64,000 bases of DNA from Kaistia defluvii (GCF_040548815.1 NZ_JBEPSM010000001.1:2294001-2358000), one strand, 5' to 3'; numbered from the stretch's first letter, positions 16,745 through 26,710 are shown. Made by a program: numbers and translations. The notes: generated from the sequence alone by a model not told the origin.

Positions 16745-18652
16745 TTGCAGCCCAATTTGGCACCCGTCGCGGAGGCAGACGTTTCCCCCCTCCTCGTCGC
16801 GCGGGGCATCACCAAGACATTCGACCGGACGCGGGCGCTGCAGGGCGCCGACTTCGAGCTTCGCGAAGGCGAAGTGCACGGCCTGCTGGGCGCCAATGGC
16901 GCCGGCAAGTCGACGCTCTCCAAGGTCATTTCCGGCCACTACACGCTCGACGGCGGCGACCTCTCCTATCGCGGCCACGAGATCCGCCTGCGTTCGACGC
17001 GCGACGCGCTGCGCATCGGCATCGCCATCGTGATGCAGGAGACGAGCCTCGTCCCCGACCTCACGGTTCTGGAGAACATCTTCCTGCCCGAACTCGGCCG
17101 TCCCGGCCGGCTCGATTACAGCCAGCTGCGCCAGCGGGGCCAGGAGATCCTCAACGATCTCGGCCAGGGCGACAGCCTGCCCTTCGACTGGGAAGTGCGG
17201 CGCCTTTCCTCGGCGCAGAAGCAGCTGGTCGAGATCGCCAAGGCGCTGGGCGTGCGCGCCAAGCTGCTGATCTTCGACGAGCCTACCGCATCGCTGAGCC
17301 CGGGCGAGGCCGAGCGCCTGTTCGACATCATGGCGCGGCTGCGCGACACCGGCCACGGCCTGGTCTTCGTCTCGCACCGGCTGGAAGAAGTCTTCGCCAT
17401 CACCGACCGCGTCACCGTGCTGCGCGAAGGCCGCACCGTGATGAATGCGCGCGAGACCGCCTCGCTGTCGCAGGCGGACCTGATCCGCGCCATGGTCGGC
17501 GCCGAACTCGGTGCGATCTACGAGCGCAAGGACACCCATACCCGCGAGATCGATGCGCCGGTGGCGCTGGAGGTCCGCAATCTGAGCTCGACGCCGGCCG
17601 TGCGCGACGTCTCCTTCTCGGTGAAGAAGGGCGAGATCCTCGGCATTGGCGGCCTGGTCGGCGCCGGCCGCTCGGAGACGGTTGAGGCGATCTTCGGGCT
17701 CCGCCCACGCACGGGCGGCGAGGTGGTGCTGAACGGCAAGTCGCTTCGGGGCGACAGCCCGCAGACCTCGATCCGCGCCGGCCTCGGCTTCGTCGCCGAG
17801 GACCGCCGCACGCAGAACATCGTGCCCGACCTCTCGGTCAAGGAGAACCTGCTGCTCGCGCATCTCGGCGCCCATCGCGGCTTCTTCTGCAGCTACGCTT
17901 CGCGCGAGCGCAAGGTGAAGGAGCTGCTGGCAGGCCTCGGCATGCCCGAGGACCGTCTGATGGACGCCTCGATGCTGAACTTCTCCGGCGGCATGCAGCA
18001 GAAGATCATCATCGCCCGGTGGCTGCTGCTGGAGCCCAAGGTGCTGATCCTCGACGAGCCGACCAAGGGCGTCGACATCGGCACCCGCGCCTCGATCTAC
18101 ACCATGCTGCGCGACATCGCGGCCCAGGGCGTGGCGCTGGTCGTCGTCTCCTCCGATTTCGAGGAGCTGCTCGGCCTCTCCGACCGCGTGGTGGTGATGA
18201 GCGACGGCCGCACCACGGCCGACCTGCCGAGCGCCATGCTCGACGAGGAAAGCCTGACCCTGCTCGCCGCTCCGCGCACCTCGATGGTGCGCAATACCGA
18301 GATGCTGAACGAGCTTGCCCGCGCCCATAATGGCGCCGGCTTCTGGGGCCTGATCGAGGGCGACCGGCTGATCTGCCTCAACGCGGTCGCGAGCAATCCG
18401 GCGCTCGACCCCGGCTTCAAGGCCGGCGAGGCGCGCGAGCTCGCCGCCACCCGCATCCCCGAGGCGCTCAAGCGCCGCGAGCCGGTCTTCGTCCCGGAAC
18501 CCGACGGCGCGCGCACGACGCTGGTCGTGCCGATGACCAGCCCGCGCGGCCACGACCTCGGCTGGGTCGGGCTGTCGCTGCCGACCGACCGCCCGCTGCC
18601 CGCTCCGGAAACCATCAAGTCCCGCATCGACACCATGGCGGCAACGCTGTGA
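16745..18652 (+). CDS. Sugar ABC transporter ATPase, two ABC domains plus extra C-terminal domain
   Basis: A 635-residue RbsA/MglA-type ATPase. The first ABC domain has GANGAGKST, LSSAQKQLVEIAKAL and LLIFDEPTASL. The second has the degenerate A-loop GLVGAGRSE, signature FSGGMQQK and Walker B VLILDEPTKGVD. Family members normally end near residue 510. This one continues ~120 residues with NGAGFWGLIEGDRLICLNAV and RTTLVVPMTSPRG, which looks like a small alpha/beta sensory domain (GAF-like, by eye). A TTG start at 16745 is preceded by AGGAGC. It overlaps the permease gene by four bases. Confidence 0.85.
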   Translation: MQPNLAPVAEADVSPLLVARGITKTFDRTRALQGADFELREGEVHGLLGANGAGKSTLSKVISGHYTLDGGDLSYRGHEIRLRSTRDALRIGIAIVMQETSLVPDLTVLENIFLPELGRPGRLDYSQLRQRGQEILNDLGQGDSLPFDWEVRRLSSAQKQLVEIAKALGVRAKLLIFDEPTASLSPGEAERLFDIMARLRDTGHGLVFVSHRLEEVFAITDRVTVLREGRTVMNARETASLSQADLIRAMVGAELGAIYERKDTHTREIDAPVALEVRNLSSTPAVRDVSFSVKKGEILGIGGLVGAGRSETVEAIFGLRPRTGGEVVLNGKSLRGDSPQTSIRAGLGFVAEDRRTQNIVPDLSVKENLLLAHLGAHRGFFCSYASRERKVKELLAGLGMPEDRLMDASMLNFSGGMQQKIIIARWLLLEPKVLILDEPTKGVDIGTRASIYTMLRDIAAQGVALVVVSSDFEELLGLSDRVVVMSDGRTTADLPSAMLDEESLTLLAAPRTSMVRNTEMLNELARAHNGAGFWGLIEGDRLICLNAVASNPALDPGFKAGEARELAATRIPEALKRREPVFVPEPDGARTTLVVPMTSPRGHDLGWVGLSLPTDRPLPAPETIKSRIDTMAATL

Positions 18653-19647
18653 GCAAGGAAACTTCGCCCATGGTCCAAGAGACCCTTTCCCGTCAGGCCC
18701 CGGCCTCGCCCATCAAGAAGATCGCGCAGCGGCTCGAAGTCCGCATGCTGCTGCTGGCGCTGCTGATCGCGGTCTGCCTCTCCTTGCTGTCGCCCTACTT
18801 CCTGACCAAGTCCAACATCTTCAACCTGCTCGACCAGTCCGTGGTAATCGGCATCGTCGCCGTCGGCATGACCTTCGTCATCCTGACCGGCGGCATCGAC
18901 CTCTCGGTCGGCTCGGTGGCGGGCCTGACCGGCATCATCCTCGGCCTGTCGCTGCAGCATGTGCCGATCGTGCCGGCCATTGGCATCGCGGTCGTCGCCG
19001 GCGGCTTCATCGGCCTGATCTCGGGCACTTTGATCACCGTGTTCGGGCTGGCGCCCTTCGTGGTGACGCTGGGCGTCATGGCCATCGGCCGCAGCCTCGC
19101 CTACATCTTCTCCGGCCAGACGGCGATCTCGAACATCCCCGAGGGCATGCAGAGCATCGTCTACACCGACGTGCTGGGCATCCCGTCCAACGTGCTGTTC
19201 CTGATCGTGCTCTACGTCGTGGCCTGGGCCTACCTGACCTACACCAAGGGCGGCCGCACCATCTACGCCGTCGGCTCCAACAAGGAAGCGGCCCGCGCCG
19301 CCGGCCTCAACACCACCTTCTATTCGATCCTGCCCTATGTGCTCTCCGGCGCCTTCGCGGCGGTGGCCATCACCTTCTCGATCAGCCAGCTGCTCTCCGC
19401 CGATCCGCTGATGGGCAACTCGATGGAGCTGGACGCGATCGCGGCCGTGGTCATCGGCGGCGCCAGCCTGTTCGGCGGCCGCGGCTCGATGTTCGGCACG
19501 CTGATCGGAGTCTTCATCATGGTGATGATCCGCAACGGCCTGAACCTGATGGGCGTCTCGCCCTTCTGGCAGGGCACCGCGATCGGCACCATCATCATCC
19601 TCGCCCTTCTGGTCGAGCGCCTGGTTTCCTCGAGGATCAGCCGATGA
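18649..19647 (+). CDS. Sugar ABC transporter permease (RbsC type)
   Basis: A 332-residue membrane protein with 8-10 hydrophobic helices. GMTFVILTGGIDLSVGSV and the late AIAAVVIGGASLFGGRGS block are hallmarks of ribose-type permeases. The GTG start overlaps the ATPase stop (GTGA), and the stop overlaps the next gene's start (ATGA), so the importer and the lactonase-like gene are read as one coupled unit. Confidence 0.9.
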   Translation: MSKETSPMVQETLSRQAPASPIKKIAQRLEVRMLLLALLIAVCLSLLSPYFLTKSNIFNLLDQSVVIGIVAVGMTFVILTGGIDLSVGSVAGLTGIILGLSLQHVPIVPAIGIAVVAGGFIGLISGTLITVFGLAPFVVTLGVMAIGRSLAYIFSGQTAISNIPEGMQSIVYTDVLGIPSNVLFLIVLYVVAWAYLTYTKGGRTIYAVGSNKEAARAAGLNTTFYSILPYVLSGAFAAVAITFSISQLLSADPLMGNSMELDAIAAVVIGGASLFGGRGSMFGTLIGVFIMVMIRNGLNLMGVSPFWQGTAIGTIIILALLVERLVSSRISR

Positions 19648-21581
19648 ACAACGCCCCCTCCCTCGCTATCCGGCTCTTTGGCACCGACGAACCCGTCACG
19701 CCGCTCCGCATCCTGAGGGCGGGGGCGCTCACCGCCGAGCTCGACACCGGCAATCTGCGCCATATCCGCTTTGGCGGCGTCGAGATCATCCGCGCGATTT
19801 CCTTCATCGTGCGCGACAAGAACTGGGGCACCTACAACCCGGTGATCTCGGACCTCGTCGTCGACGAGCGTGCCGACGGCTTCACCGTCACCTACAAGGC
19901 GCTGGCGCTCGACGACAACCAGGCCTTCCGCTATTCGGCCCGCATCGAGGGCTCGGCCGAAGGCCGCCTCGACTTCTCGGCCGAGGGCAGCGCCGAAACG
20001 CCCTTCCTGACCAACCGCACCGGCTTCGTCGTGCTGCATCCGATCGCCGGTGTCTCCGGCCATCCGGTGACGATCGAGCATGTCGACGGCTCCATCGTGG
20101 AAAGCCGCTTCCCCGACATCATCGACCCCGTCCAGCCGATGATGGATCTGCGCGCCCTCACCCATGAGGCGGCGCCGGGGCTGAAGGTCACCTGCCGGAT
20201 GGAAGGCGACACCTATGAGATGGAGGACCAGCGCAACTGGACCGACGCCTCGTACAAAACCTATGTCCGGCCGCTCGCCTTGCCCTGGCCCTACACGCTG
20301 CCCAAGGATGAGCGGATCGAACAGGCGGTTCGCCTGACGGTCACCGGCGCGCTGCCGGCGGCGCAGGCCGGTTCGGTCGCCGGCCAGGTGACACTCGGCA
20401 GCGTCATCGGCACGGTGCCGGCGCTCGGTCTCGGCCTCGACCCTTCCGAGATCACCGACACGATCGCCCGGCGCGACCGGCTGCATCTCGTCGGCGCCAA
20501 GGTGCTGGTCGGCTATTACGACCCATCGCTCGGGCATGATTTCACGACGCTGGGCGGCATCCTCGCCACGGCGCGGTCGCTCGAGGCCGAGCCCTGGCTC
20601 GAGGCGGTCGTCCAGTCGGTCGAGGGCTTCGAGGCCGAGATCGCGGCGCTCGGCCGCGACGTCGCCGACATGGGCTCGCCCTTCAAGACCGTGCTGCTGT
20701 CGCCGCTGCCGGATCTGAAATGCACCCTGCCGGGCAGCGTCTGGCCGCCCGCGCCGCCGCCGCGCGCCTTCTTCGAGGCCGCTCGCAAGGCCTTCCCGAA
20801 GGCCCGCATCGGCGGCGGCATGTTCAGCCTGTTCACCGAGATGAACCGCAAGCGGCCGCCGGTCGACCTCATCGATCTCGTCTCGTTCACGACGACGGCC
20901 ATGCTGCATGCCGGCGACGACACCTCGATCACCGAGGGTCTGGAAACGCTGCCCGCAATCGCGCTCAGCGCCCGCGCCATCGCCGACGGCAAGCCCTATG
21001 CGGTCGGCCCGAGCGCCATCGGCATGCGGATGAATCCCTATGGCGAGGCGCCGCTGAAGAACCCGGGCAACATCCGCCAGGCGATGAACTTCAACGATCC
21101 CCGCCATCGCGGCCTGCTCGGCGCCGCCTGGGCGCTGGGCTTCTTCGCTCGCTTCGCCGAAGGCGGCGCCACGACGATCACGCTCGGCGGCACGACCGGG
21201 GCGTTCGGGCTGGTGCATGCCCGCCATGCCTGGCCGCAGCCCTATTTCGACGAGGTCGGCGGCGTGTTCCCGATGTTCCACGTCCTGCGCGGCATGGCGC
21301 GCCTGGCCGGCAAGCCGCTGCGCAAGGTGACGACGCCGGACACGATCGAGGCGATCGCCGCCGAGACCGGGGATGGTATCGAACTGTGGCTTGCCAATCG
21401 CACAGGCTCCGAACAGTCTGTCGCCCTGCCCGGCGCGCCGCGCGACCGGTTCTTGCTCGATGCCGACAGCTTTGTGGTTGCGACGCAGGACGGAAATGCG
21501 CTGGATACGCTGGCCAAACCTTTTGACGACCGCATGCTTACACTGGCACCCTACGCGGTAGCGAGAATCCGACTGTCCTGA
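19644..21581 (+). CDS. Putative D-apionolactonase (ApnL-like)
   Basis: A 645-residue cytoplasmic protein. It starts with SLAIRLFGTDEP, then a beta-rich N-terminal domain with LRHIRFGGVEIIRAISFIVRD and NWGTYNPVI. The middle is a barrel-like domain with SLFTEMNRKRPP and DLVSFTTTAMLHAGDD, and a small beta domain closes the C-terminus. I recognise this architecture as that of ApnL, which opens D-apionolactone in D-apiose catabolism. The call is from memory of the family, not a search; a glycoside-hydrolase-like role is the alternative. It is translationally coupled to the permease, so its substrate is probably the imported compound. Confidence 0.6.
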   Translation: MNNAPSLAIRLFGTDEPVTPLRILRAGALTAELDTGNLRHIRFGGVEIIRAISFIVRDKNWGTYNPVISDLVVDERADGFTVTYKALALDDNQAFRYSARIEGSAEGRLDFSAEGSAETPFLTNRTGFVVLHPIAGVSGHPVTIEHVDGSIVESRFPDIIDPVQPMMDLRALTHEAAPGLKVTCRMEGDTYEMEDQRNWTDASYKTYVRPLALPWPYTLPKDERIEQAVRLTVTGALPAAQAGSVAGQVTLGSVIGTVPALGLGLDPSEITDTIARRDRLHLVGAKVLVGYYDPSLGHDFTTLGGILATARSLEAEPWLEAVVQSVEGFEAEIAALGRDVADMGSPFKTVLLSPLPDLKCTLPGSVWPPAPPPRAFFEAARKAFPKARIGGGMFSLFTEMNRKRPPVDLIDLVSFTTTAMLHAGDDTSITEGLETLPAIALSARAIADGKPYAVGPSAIGMRMNPYGEAPLKNPGNIRQAMNFNDPRHRGLLGAAWALGFFARFAEGGATTITLGGTTGAFGLVHARHAWPQPYFDEVGGVFPMFHVLRGMARLAGKPLRKVTTPDTIEAIAAETGDGIELWLANRTGSEQSVALPGAPRDRFLLDADSFVVATQDGNALDTLAKPFDDRMLTLAPYAVARIRLS

Positions 21582-21608
21582 TTTCGTTTCATTATTCGAG
21601 GTTGTACT

Positions 21609-22598
21609 ATGCATATCCTTATCATCGGCGCGGCTGGCATGGTCGGCCGCAAGCTGACGGACAAGCTTGTCGCGGACGGTCATCTGGGCGGCAAGGAGAT
21701 CAGCCGTTATACGCTCGCCGACGTCGTCGCCCCCGAGGCGCCCAAGGGCTTTGACGGCCCGGTCGAGACGCTCACCATCGACCTGTCGGCGCCGGAAGCC
21801 TCGCAGACGCTGATCGCCAACCGTCCGGACGTGATCTTCCATCTGGCGGCCATCGTCTCCGGCGAGGCCGAGGCGGATTTCGACAAGGGCTACCGCATCA
21901 ATTTCGACGGCACGCGCTACCTGTTCGACGCCATCCGGCTCGAGAACGCCAAGTCCGGCTACAAGCCCCGCGTGGTGTTCACCTCGTCGATCGCCGTGTT
22001 CGGCGCGCCGTTCCCCGACAAGATCGGCGACGAGTTCTTCGAGACGCCGCTGACCAGCTACGGCACCCAGAAGGCGATCGGCGAACTGCTGCTGGCCGAT
22101 TATTCGCGCCGCGGCTTCTTCGACGGCATCGGCATCCGCCTGCCGACGATCTGCATTCGCCCCGGCAAGCCGAACAAGGCCGCCTCGGGCTTCTTCTCCA
22201 ACATCCTGCGCGAGCCGCTGGTCGGCCTGGAAGCCGTGCTGCCGGTGTCGCCCGACGTGCGCCACTGGTTCGCGAGCCCCCGCTCGGCCGTCGGCTTCCT
22301 GGTCCATGCCGGCACGATCGACCTCGATAAGGTCGGCCCGCGCCGCACGCTCAACATGCCGGGCCTCTCGGCCACGGTCGGTGAAGAAATCGAGGCGCTG
22401 CGCCAGGTTGCCGGCGACAAGGCCGTCAAGCTGATCCGCCACGAGAAGGACGAGACCATCGACCGGATCGTCGCCGGCTGGGCCCGCGATTTCGACACCA
22501 CCCGCGCCCTGTCGCTCGGCTTCAAGGCCGAGACCTCGTTCGACCAGATCATCCGCGCCCATGTCGAGGACGAACTCGGCGGCAAGATCGGCGGCTGA
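21609..22598 (+). CDS. NAD-dependent epimerase/dehydratase family protein, D-erythronate dehydrogenase (DenD)-like
   Basis: A 329-residue extended SDR. The Rossmann fingerprint is IIGAAGMVGRKL at the N-terminus, and the catalytic set is serine in VVFTSSIAVFG and tyrosine-lysine in SYGTQKAIGE. The order of blocks, including RLPTICIRPGKPNKAASGF, is that of DenD, which oxidises D-erythronate to 2-oxo-D-erythronate. A related four- or five-carbon sugar acid is plausible here, given the lactonase-like gene 27 bp upstream. Start is the ATG at 21609 with GAGG upstream. Confidence 0.72.
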   Translation: MHILIIGAAGMVGRKLTDKLVADGHLGGKEISRYTLADVVAPEAPKGFDGPVETLTIDLSAPEASQTLIANRPDVIFHLAAIVSGEAEADFDKGYRINFDGTRYLFDAIRLENAKSGYKPRVVFTSSIAVFGAPFPDKIGDEFFETPLTSYGTQKAIGELLLADYSRRGFFDGIGIRLPTICIRPGKPNKAASGFFSNILREPLVGLEAVLPVSPDVRHWFASPRSAVGFLVHAGTIDLDKVGPRRTLNMPGLSATVGEEIEALRQVAGDKAVKLIRHEKDETIDRIVAGWARDFDTTRALSLGFKAETSFDQIIRAHVEDELGGKIGG

Positions 22599-22617
22599 TC
22601 GTAGGACAAGCGCAGCT

Positions 22618-22745
22618 CTTCACCTCTCCCTGAGGGAGAGGTCGACGACCGAAGGTCGGCGGGTGAGGGTTTACGGCCCCACCGGATGGTTTCCTAAACC
22701 CTCACCCGGAGCTGCGCTCCGACCTCTCCCTCAGGGAGAGGTGAA
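22618..22745. repeat. Full-length family A repeat doublet
   Basis: The clearest copy of the family: TTCACCTCTCCCTGAGGGAG, a spacer and GGGTGAGGGTTTA. After about 15 bp, the reverse-oriented partner runs TAAACCCTCACCC, a small hairpin, and CTCCCTCAGGGAGAGGTGAA. The whole ~128-bp element is one large inverted repeat and fills most of the gap between the DenD-like gene and the first SDR. Confidence 0.85.
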
Positions 22746-22784
22746 AGCCAGCTTCCAACCGACACGAAACCGGAAACAGCACCA

Positions 22785-23552
22785 ATGGCGAGCGATCCCT
22801 TCTCCTTGACCGGCCGCGTCGCCGCGGTGACCGGCGGCGGGTCCGGCATTGGCCTTGCCAGCGCGCAGGCGCTGGCGAGGGCCGGCGCCCGCGTCGCCAT
22901 CCTCGACCGCAATCCCGTCTCGGACGAAGTCCTGGCGACGCTGGGGGACGAGGCCGACCACTTCGCGGTGGTCGCCGACGTCGCCGACGAGGCAAGCCTG
23001 GAGGCAGCCTTTGAGGCCGTCACCGAGCGGGCGAAGGCGCTCGACATCCTGGTCAACAGCGCGGGCACGGCGATCCGACGCCCGGCGGTCGAACTGACCG
23101 TCGCCGACTGGGACACGGTGGTGAACATCAACATGACGGGCACCTTCCTCGCCTCGCGCATCGCGGCGCGCCACATGATCGCCGCCGGCACGAAGGGCTC
23201 GATCGTCAACGTCTCGTCGATCATGGGCTTTTCCGGCGGCGGGCTCTACCCGAACATCTCCTACCAGACCACCAAGGGCGCGATCGTCAACATGACCCGC
23301 GCGCTGGCCGTCGAATGGGCGCCGAACGGCATCCGCGTCAACGCCGTGGCGCCGACCTATGTCCGCACGCCCTTCATCGCCGGCCTGGTTGCCGATCCGA
23401 AGCTGGTCGCCCGGATCGAGGCGATGACGCCGCTCCGCCGCCTGGCCGATCCGGAAGAGGTCGCGAGCGCGATCCTGTTCCTGGCCGGCCCTGGCGCCTC
23501 CATGGTCACAGGTCACACGCTGCCGGTCGACGGCGGCTTCCTCGCCCAATAA
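22785..23552 (+). CDS. Classical SDR-family NAD(P)-dependent oxidoreductase
   Basis: A 255-residue short-chain dehydrogenase. [16 protein letters not shown] binds the cofactor, an acidic residue follows strand 2 (AILDRN, suggesting NAD), and NSAG, SSIMGF and YQTTKGA give the Asn-Ser-Tyr-Lys tetrad. The C-terminal [10 protein letters not shown] is typical. It is in the same orientation as the importer and lactonase-like genes, but behind a 128-bp repeat that may lower read-through. It probably oxidises the imported sugar or a polyol; the substrate is unknown. Confidence 0.82.
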   Translation: MASDPFSLTGRVAAVTGGGSGIGLASAQALARAGARVAILDRNPVSDEVLATLGDEADHFAVVADVADEASLEAAFEAVTERAKALDILVNSAGTAIRRPAVELTVADWDTVVNINMTGTFLASRIAARHMIAAGTKGSIVNVSSIMGFSGGGLYPNISYQTTKGAIVNMTRALAVEWAPNGIRVNAVAPTYVRTPFIAGLVADPKLVARIEAMTPLRRLADPEEVASAILFLAGPGASMVTGHTLPVDGGFLAQ

Positions 23553-23577
23553 CAAACAAATCCTGGAAGGAACGCTT

Positions 23578-24327
23578 ATGTCCAACACTGGCAAGATCGC
23601 GCTCGTCACCGGCGCCGGCACCGGCATCGGCAAGGCCGTCGCCCTGGCGCTGGCCGCCGCCGGCTACACGCTGGTCGTCACAGGCCGCCGCGCCGAGCCG
23701 CTCGAGGAAGTCGTGAAGGAGGCCGGCGGCGACGCTGTCGCGATCCCGTCCGACATCACCGACGAGGCCTCGGTCGCCGCTTTGTTCGGCGAGATCAAGA
23801 ACCGCTTCGTCCGTCTCGACGTGCTGTTCAACAATGCCGGCGTCAACGCCCCGCCGGTCAACATCGAGGACCTCGACGTCGCAAGCTGGAAGGCCGTGAT
23901 CGACACCAACGTCACCGGCGTCTTCCTCTGCACCCAGGCCGCCTTCCGTATCATGAAGGACCAGAAGCCGATGGGCGGCCGCATCATCAACAACGGCTCG
24001 ATCTCGGCCGTGATGCCGCGCCCCAACTCGGCGCCCTACACGGCCTCCAAGCACGCCGTGCTCGGCCTGACCCGTTCGACCGCGCTCGACGGTCGCAAAT
24101 ATGACATCGCCTGCGGCCAGATCGACATCGGCAACACCGAGACGCCGATGGCGAGCCAGATGAAGAAGGGCGTGCTGCAGCCGGACCTGTCGATCAAGGT
24201 CGAGCCGACCTTCGACGTCAGCCACGTCGCCAACGCCGTCGTCCACATGGCGGGCCTGCCGCTCGACGCCAACATCCTGCAGATGACGATCATGGCCACC
24301 AAGATGCCGCTCGTCGGCCGGGGCTGA
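23578..24327 (+). CDS. Classical SDR-family oxidoreductase
   Basis: A 249-residue short-chain dehydrogenase with [16 protein letters not shown], an arginine-containing strand 2 end (VVTGRRAE, compatible with NADP), NNAG, NGSISA and YTASKHA. Instead of the usual ...VDGG end it closes with [17 protein letters not shown], as in a well-represented alphaproteobacterial subgroup. It starts 25 bp after the previous SDR with GGAAGGAA as ribosome site. It is likely the last enzyme gene of the sugar operon. Confidence 0.82.
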   Translation: MSNTGKIALVTGAGTGIGKAVALALAAAGYTLVVTGRRAEPLEEVVKEAGGDAVAIPSDITDEASVAALFGEIKNRFVRLDVLFNNAGVNAPPVNIEDLDVASWKAVIDTNVTGVFLCTQAAFRIMKDQKPMGGRIINNGSISAVMPRPNSAPYTASKHAVLGLTRSTALDGRKYDIACGQIDIGNTETPMASQMKKGVLQPDLSIKVEPTFDVSHVANAVVHMAGLPLDANILQMTIMATKMPLVGRG

Positions 24328-24349
24328 TCGGGCACCCGTCCAATACTCG

Positions 24350-24508
24350 CCGTCATCCCGGGCGAGCGCAGCGAGACCCGGGATCCATTCAGCCGCCGTC
24401 GGAAGGCGGCTGAATGGATCCTCGCTTACGCGAGGATGACGCCGGAGGATGGGATGCCGCCGAGGACAAGGCCGCGCTCTCTTGCCCTCTCCCTCAGGGA
24501 GAGGTGAA
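24350..24508. repeat. Family C inverted pair and a family A unit
   Basis: CGTCATCCCGGGCGAGCGCA then ACCCGGGATCCATTCAGCCG is followed immediately by its inverted partner CGGCTGAATGGATCC and CTCGCTTACGCGAGGATGACG. This gives a long hairpin that may end transcription of the SDR operon. A family A palindrome (CTCTCCCTCAGGGAGAGG) lies at about 24485-24502. Confidence 0.8.
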
Positions 24509-24538
24509 GCGAGCAGCCCGTCTGACGGACGAAGCCGC

Positions 24539-25639
24539 CTATCCCGCCAGCGCCGCGACATGCTCCGCCAGCGCCAGCGAGGCGGTGAGGCCGGGGGATT
24601 CGATGCCGAACAGGTTGATCAGGCCGGCGACGCCATGCGCGGACGCGTCCTGGACGACAAAATCCTGGCCCGGCGCGCCCTTCGGCACGATCTTCGGGCG
24701 GATGCCGGAATAGCCCGGCTGCAGCCGGTCGGCGCTGACATCCGGCCAGTAGCGCTTCACCGCCTCGACGAAGAGCGGGATGCGCGAGGCGTCGACGTCG
24801 TAGTTGATCGCGTCGATCCATTCGACATCCGGGCCGAAGCGCGCCTGGCCGCCCATGTCGATGGTCAGGTGCGTGCCGAGGCCGCCCGGCACGGGGACCG
24901 GATAGATCAGCCGCGAGAAGGGCGAGCGGCCCGACAGGGTGAAGTAGCTGCCCTTGGCATAATATTCGGTCGGGATGGCAGCGGGATTCAGCCCCTCGAT
25001 CGTGCGGGCGACAGCGGGCGCGAACAGGCCCGCGGAGTTGATCAGCAGCCTGGTGCGAAGCTGCATCGGCTCGGTGCCGCCGATCGACAGCACGATGCCG
25101 TCGCCATCCGGCTTGGCGGCGAGAAGCGGGCTTGAGAACACCACCATGCCGCCGGCGCTTTCGACATCGCCGTGCAGCGCCAGCATGAAGGCGTGGCTGT
25201 CGATGATGCCGGTCGAGGGCGACAGCAACGCGCCGGCGCAGGCAAGGTTCGGCTCAAGCGCGATCGCCTCGGCAGCGCTGAGTTCGCGCATGTCGTGCAC
25301 GCCATTGGCGGCGGCGCGGGCGGCGATCGCGCCGAGCCGGCCGCGTTCGGCCTCGTCGGCGGCGACGATCAGCTTGCCGCATCGGGCATGTGGCACGCCG
25401 CGCTCGGCGCAATAATCATAGAGCGCCTGCTTGCCAGCGACGCAGAACTTCGCCATCCGGCTGCCCGGGGCGTAGTAGATGCCGGCATGGATGACTTCGC
25501 TGTTGCGCGACGAGGTCTGGGTGCCGATGGCGTCCTCGGCCTCGATCAGCAGGACCTCGCGGCCGGCGAGCGCCAGCGCCCGCGCCACCGCCAGCCCGAC
25601 CACACCGGCGCCGACGACGACGCAATCGACTTCATCCAT
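24539..25639 (-). CDS. L-2-hydroxyglutarate oxidase-like FAD-dependent oxidoreductase
   Basis: A 366-residue flavoprotein of the DAO/glycerol-3-phosphate-dehydrogenase superfamily. It has the FAD motif [16 protein letters not shown] and [15 protein letters not shown], the signature block of LhgO/L2HGDH proteins. [24 protein letters not shown] and [10 protein letters not shown] follow, and the C-terminal [19 protein letters not shown] is also conserved. It should oxidise a 2-hydroxyacid and pass electrons to quinone or oxygen. It converges on the SDR operon and could handle a hydroxyacid product of it, but no operon link is visible. Confidence 0.82.
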   Translation of the reverse strand: MDEVDCVVVGAGVVGLAVARALALAGREVLLIEAEDAIGTQTSSRNSEVIHAGIYYAPGSRMAKFCVAGKQALYDYCAERGVPHARCGKLIVAADEAERGRLGAIAARAAANGVHDMRELSAAEAIALEPNLACAGALLSPSTGIIDSHAFMLALHGDVESAGGMVVFSSPLLAAKPDGDGIVLSIGGTEPMQLRTRLLINSAGLFAPAVARTIEGLNPAAIPTEYYAKGSYFTLSGRSPFSRLIYPVPVPGGLGTHLTIDMGGQARFGPDVEWIDAINYDVDASRIPLFVEAVKRYWPDVSADRLQPGYSGIRPKIVPKGAPGQDFVVQDASAHGVAGLINLFGIESPGLTASLALAEHVAALAG

Positions 25640-25804
25640 GAGCGCACTCGAATCCAGGACCGCACGGCAGGCGCGCCGACGGAATCAGCGCGCCCTGCGG
25701 TCTATAGAGCAAGATTTTGCGAGGTGGAACGAGCTGATGGTGTCTGGCCGAGGCGCGCCTTTTCGCACCGTAGCGAGAGCCGGGCGGACCGGGGTGGGAA
25801 CAGC

Positions 25805-26003
25805 CCGTCGCCCCGGCGAAGGCCGGGGCTCCTGAACACCGTTCACGAAGATCCTGGCTGAGCCCGTCCGTCCAGGCGGTGGGTCTGGATCCCGGCCTCC
25901 GCCGGGATGACGGCAGAGGGAGCCGGGCTCGCGTTTGAAACCCGACCCAACGGCTCTGGCCATCCTCCTTCGAGGCCCGGCTTCGCCGGGCACCTCAGGA
26001 TGA
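25805..26003. repeat. Cluster of three hairpin repeats in a 384-bp intergenic region
   Basis: The gap 25640-26023 contains GCCCCGGCGAAGGCCGGGGC (about 25811-25830), a family C unit (TGGATCCCGGCCTCCGCCGGGATGACG, about 25884-25911) and a single family B unit (about 25965-26003, inner hairpin GCCCGGCTTCGCCGGGC). I see no gene here. Confidence 0.7.
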
Positions 26004-26023
26004 TGGATGAGCCAGGTTTCGCC

Positions 26024-26659
26024 TCAGGCGCTCTTGCGCGCGTCCATCCGGAGGCCGCCATGCTCGACGATGTAATCGACCACCCGGTCGAGGCCCTTGC
26101 CGCGCGTCAGGTCGGTGAAGCCGAAGGGGCGCGTGCCGCGCATCCGCTTGGCGTCGACCTCCATCACGTCGAGATCGACATTCACGTAAGGCGCGAGATC
26201 GCTCTTGTTGATGACGAGGAAGTCGGAGCGGGTGATGCCCGGGCCACCCTTGCGGGGGATTTCCTCGCCCTGGCAGACGGAGATGACATAGAGCGTCAGG
26301 TCGGCGAGGTCCGGCGAGAAGGTCGCGGCCAGATTGTCGCCGCCGGATTCGATGAAGACGATATCGAGATCGGGGATCTTGCGGTTGAGCTCCGCGATCG
26401 CCTGCAGGTTGATCGAGGCGTCCTCGCGGATCGCCGTATGCGGGCAGCCGCCAGTCTCGACGCCCATGATGCGGTCCTCGGACAGCGCCTGCCGGCGCGC
26501 CAGCATCATGGCGTCTTCCTTGGTGTAGATGTCGTTGGTGATGACGCCGATGGAGAATTCGTCGCGCATCGCCTTGCAGAGCTTCTCGGTCAGCATCGTC
26601 TTGCCGGAGCCGACGGGGCCGCCGATACCGACGCGAAGGGGGCCGTTTTTCGATGTCAT
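26024..26659 (-). CDS. ureG: Urease accessory GTPase UreG
   Basis: A 211-residue SIMIBI-class GTPase that drives nickel delivery to urease with UreE, UreF and UreD. The P-loop is [15 protein letters not shown], the metal-relay Cys-Pro-His sits in [13 protein letters not shown], and [22 protein letters not shown] and the guanine specificity region are all intact. The ATG at 26659 was chosen over a frame 16 residues longer. It is the second gene of the short ureE-ureG minus-strand unit, divergent from ureDABC. Confidence 0.95.
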   Translation of the reverse strand: MTSKNGPLRVGIGGPVGSGKTMLTEKLCKAMRDEFSIGVITNDIYTKEDAMMLARRQALSEDRIMGVETGGCPHTAIREDASINLQAIAELNRKIPDLDIVFIESGGDNLAATFSPDLADLTLYVISVCQGEEIPRKGGPGITRSDFLVINKSDLAPYVNVDLDVMEVDAKRMRGTRPFGFTDLTRGKGLDRVVDYIVEHGGLRMDARKSA

Positions 26660-26710
26660 CAGAGCTCGCCTCGTGTTGCTGGAGCGCGCGGCGAAGCCGC
26701 GACGCAAAAC

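Noticed and set aside
19335..22562. A 1075-codon open frame on the minus strand opposite the permease, lactonase-like and DenD-like genes
   Set aside because: Its composition is Asp/Arg/Gly/Ala-rich without any recognisable domain, and the plus-strand frames contain clear family motifs. It is a by-product of high GC and strong third-position bias.
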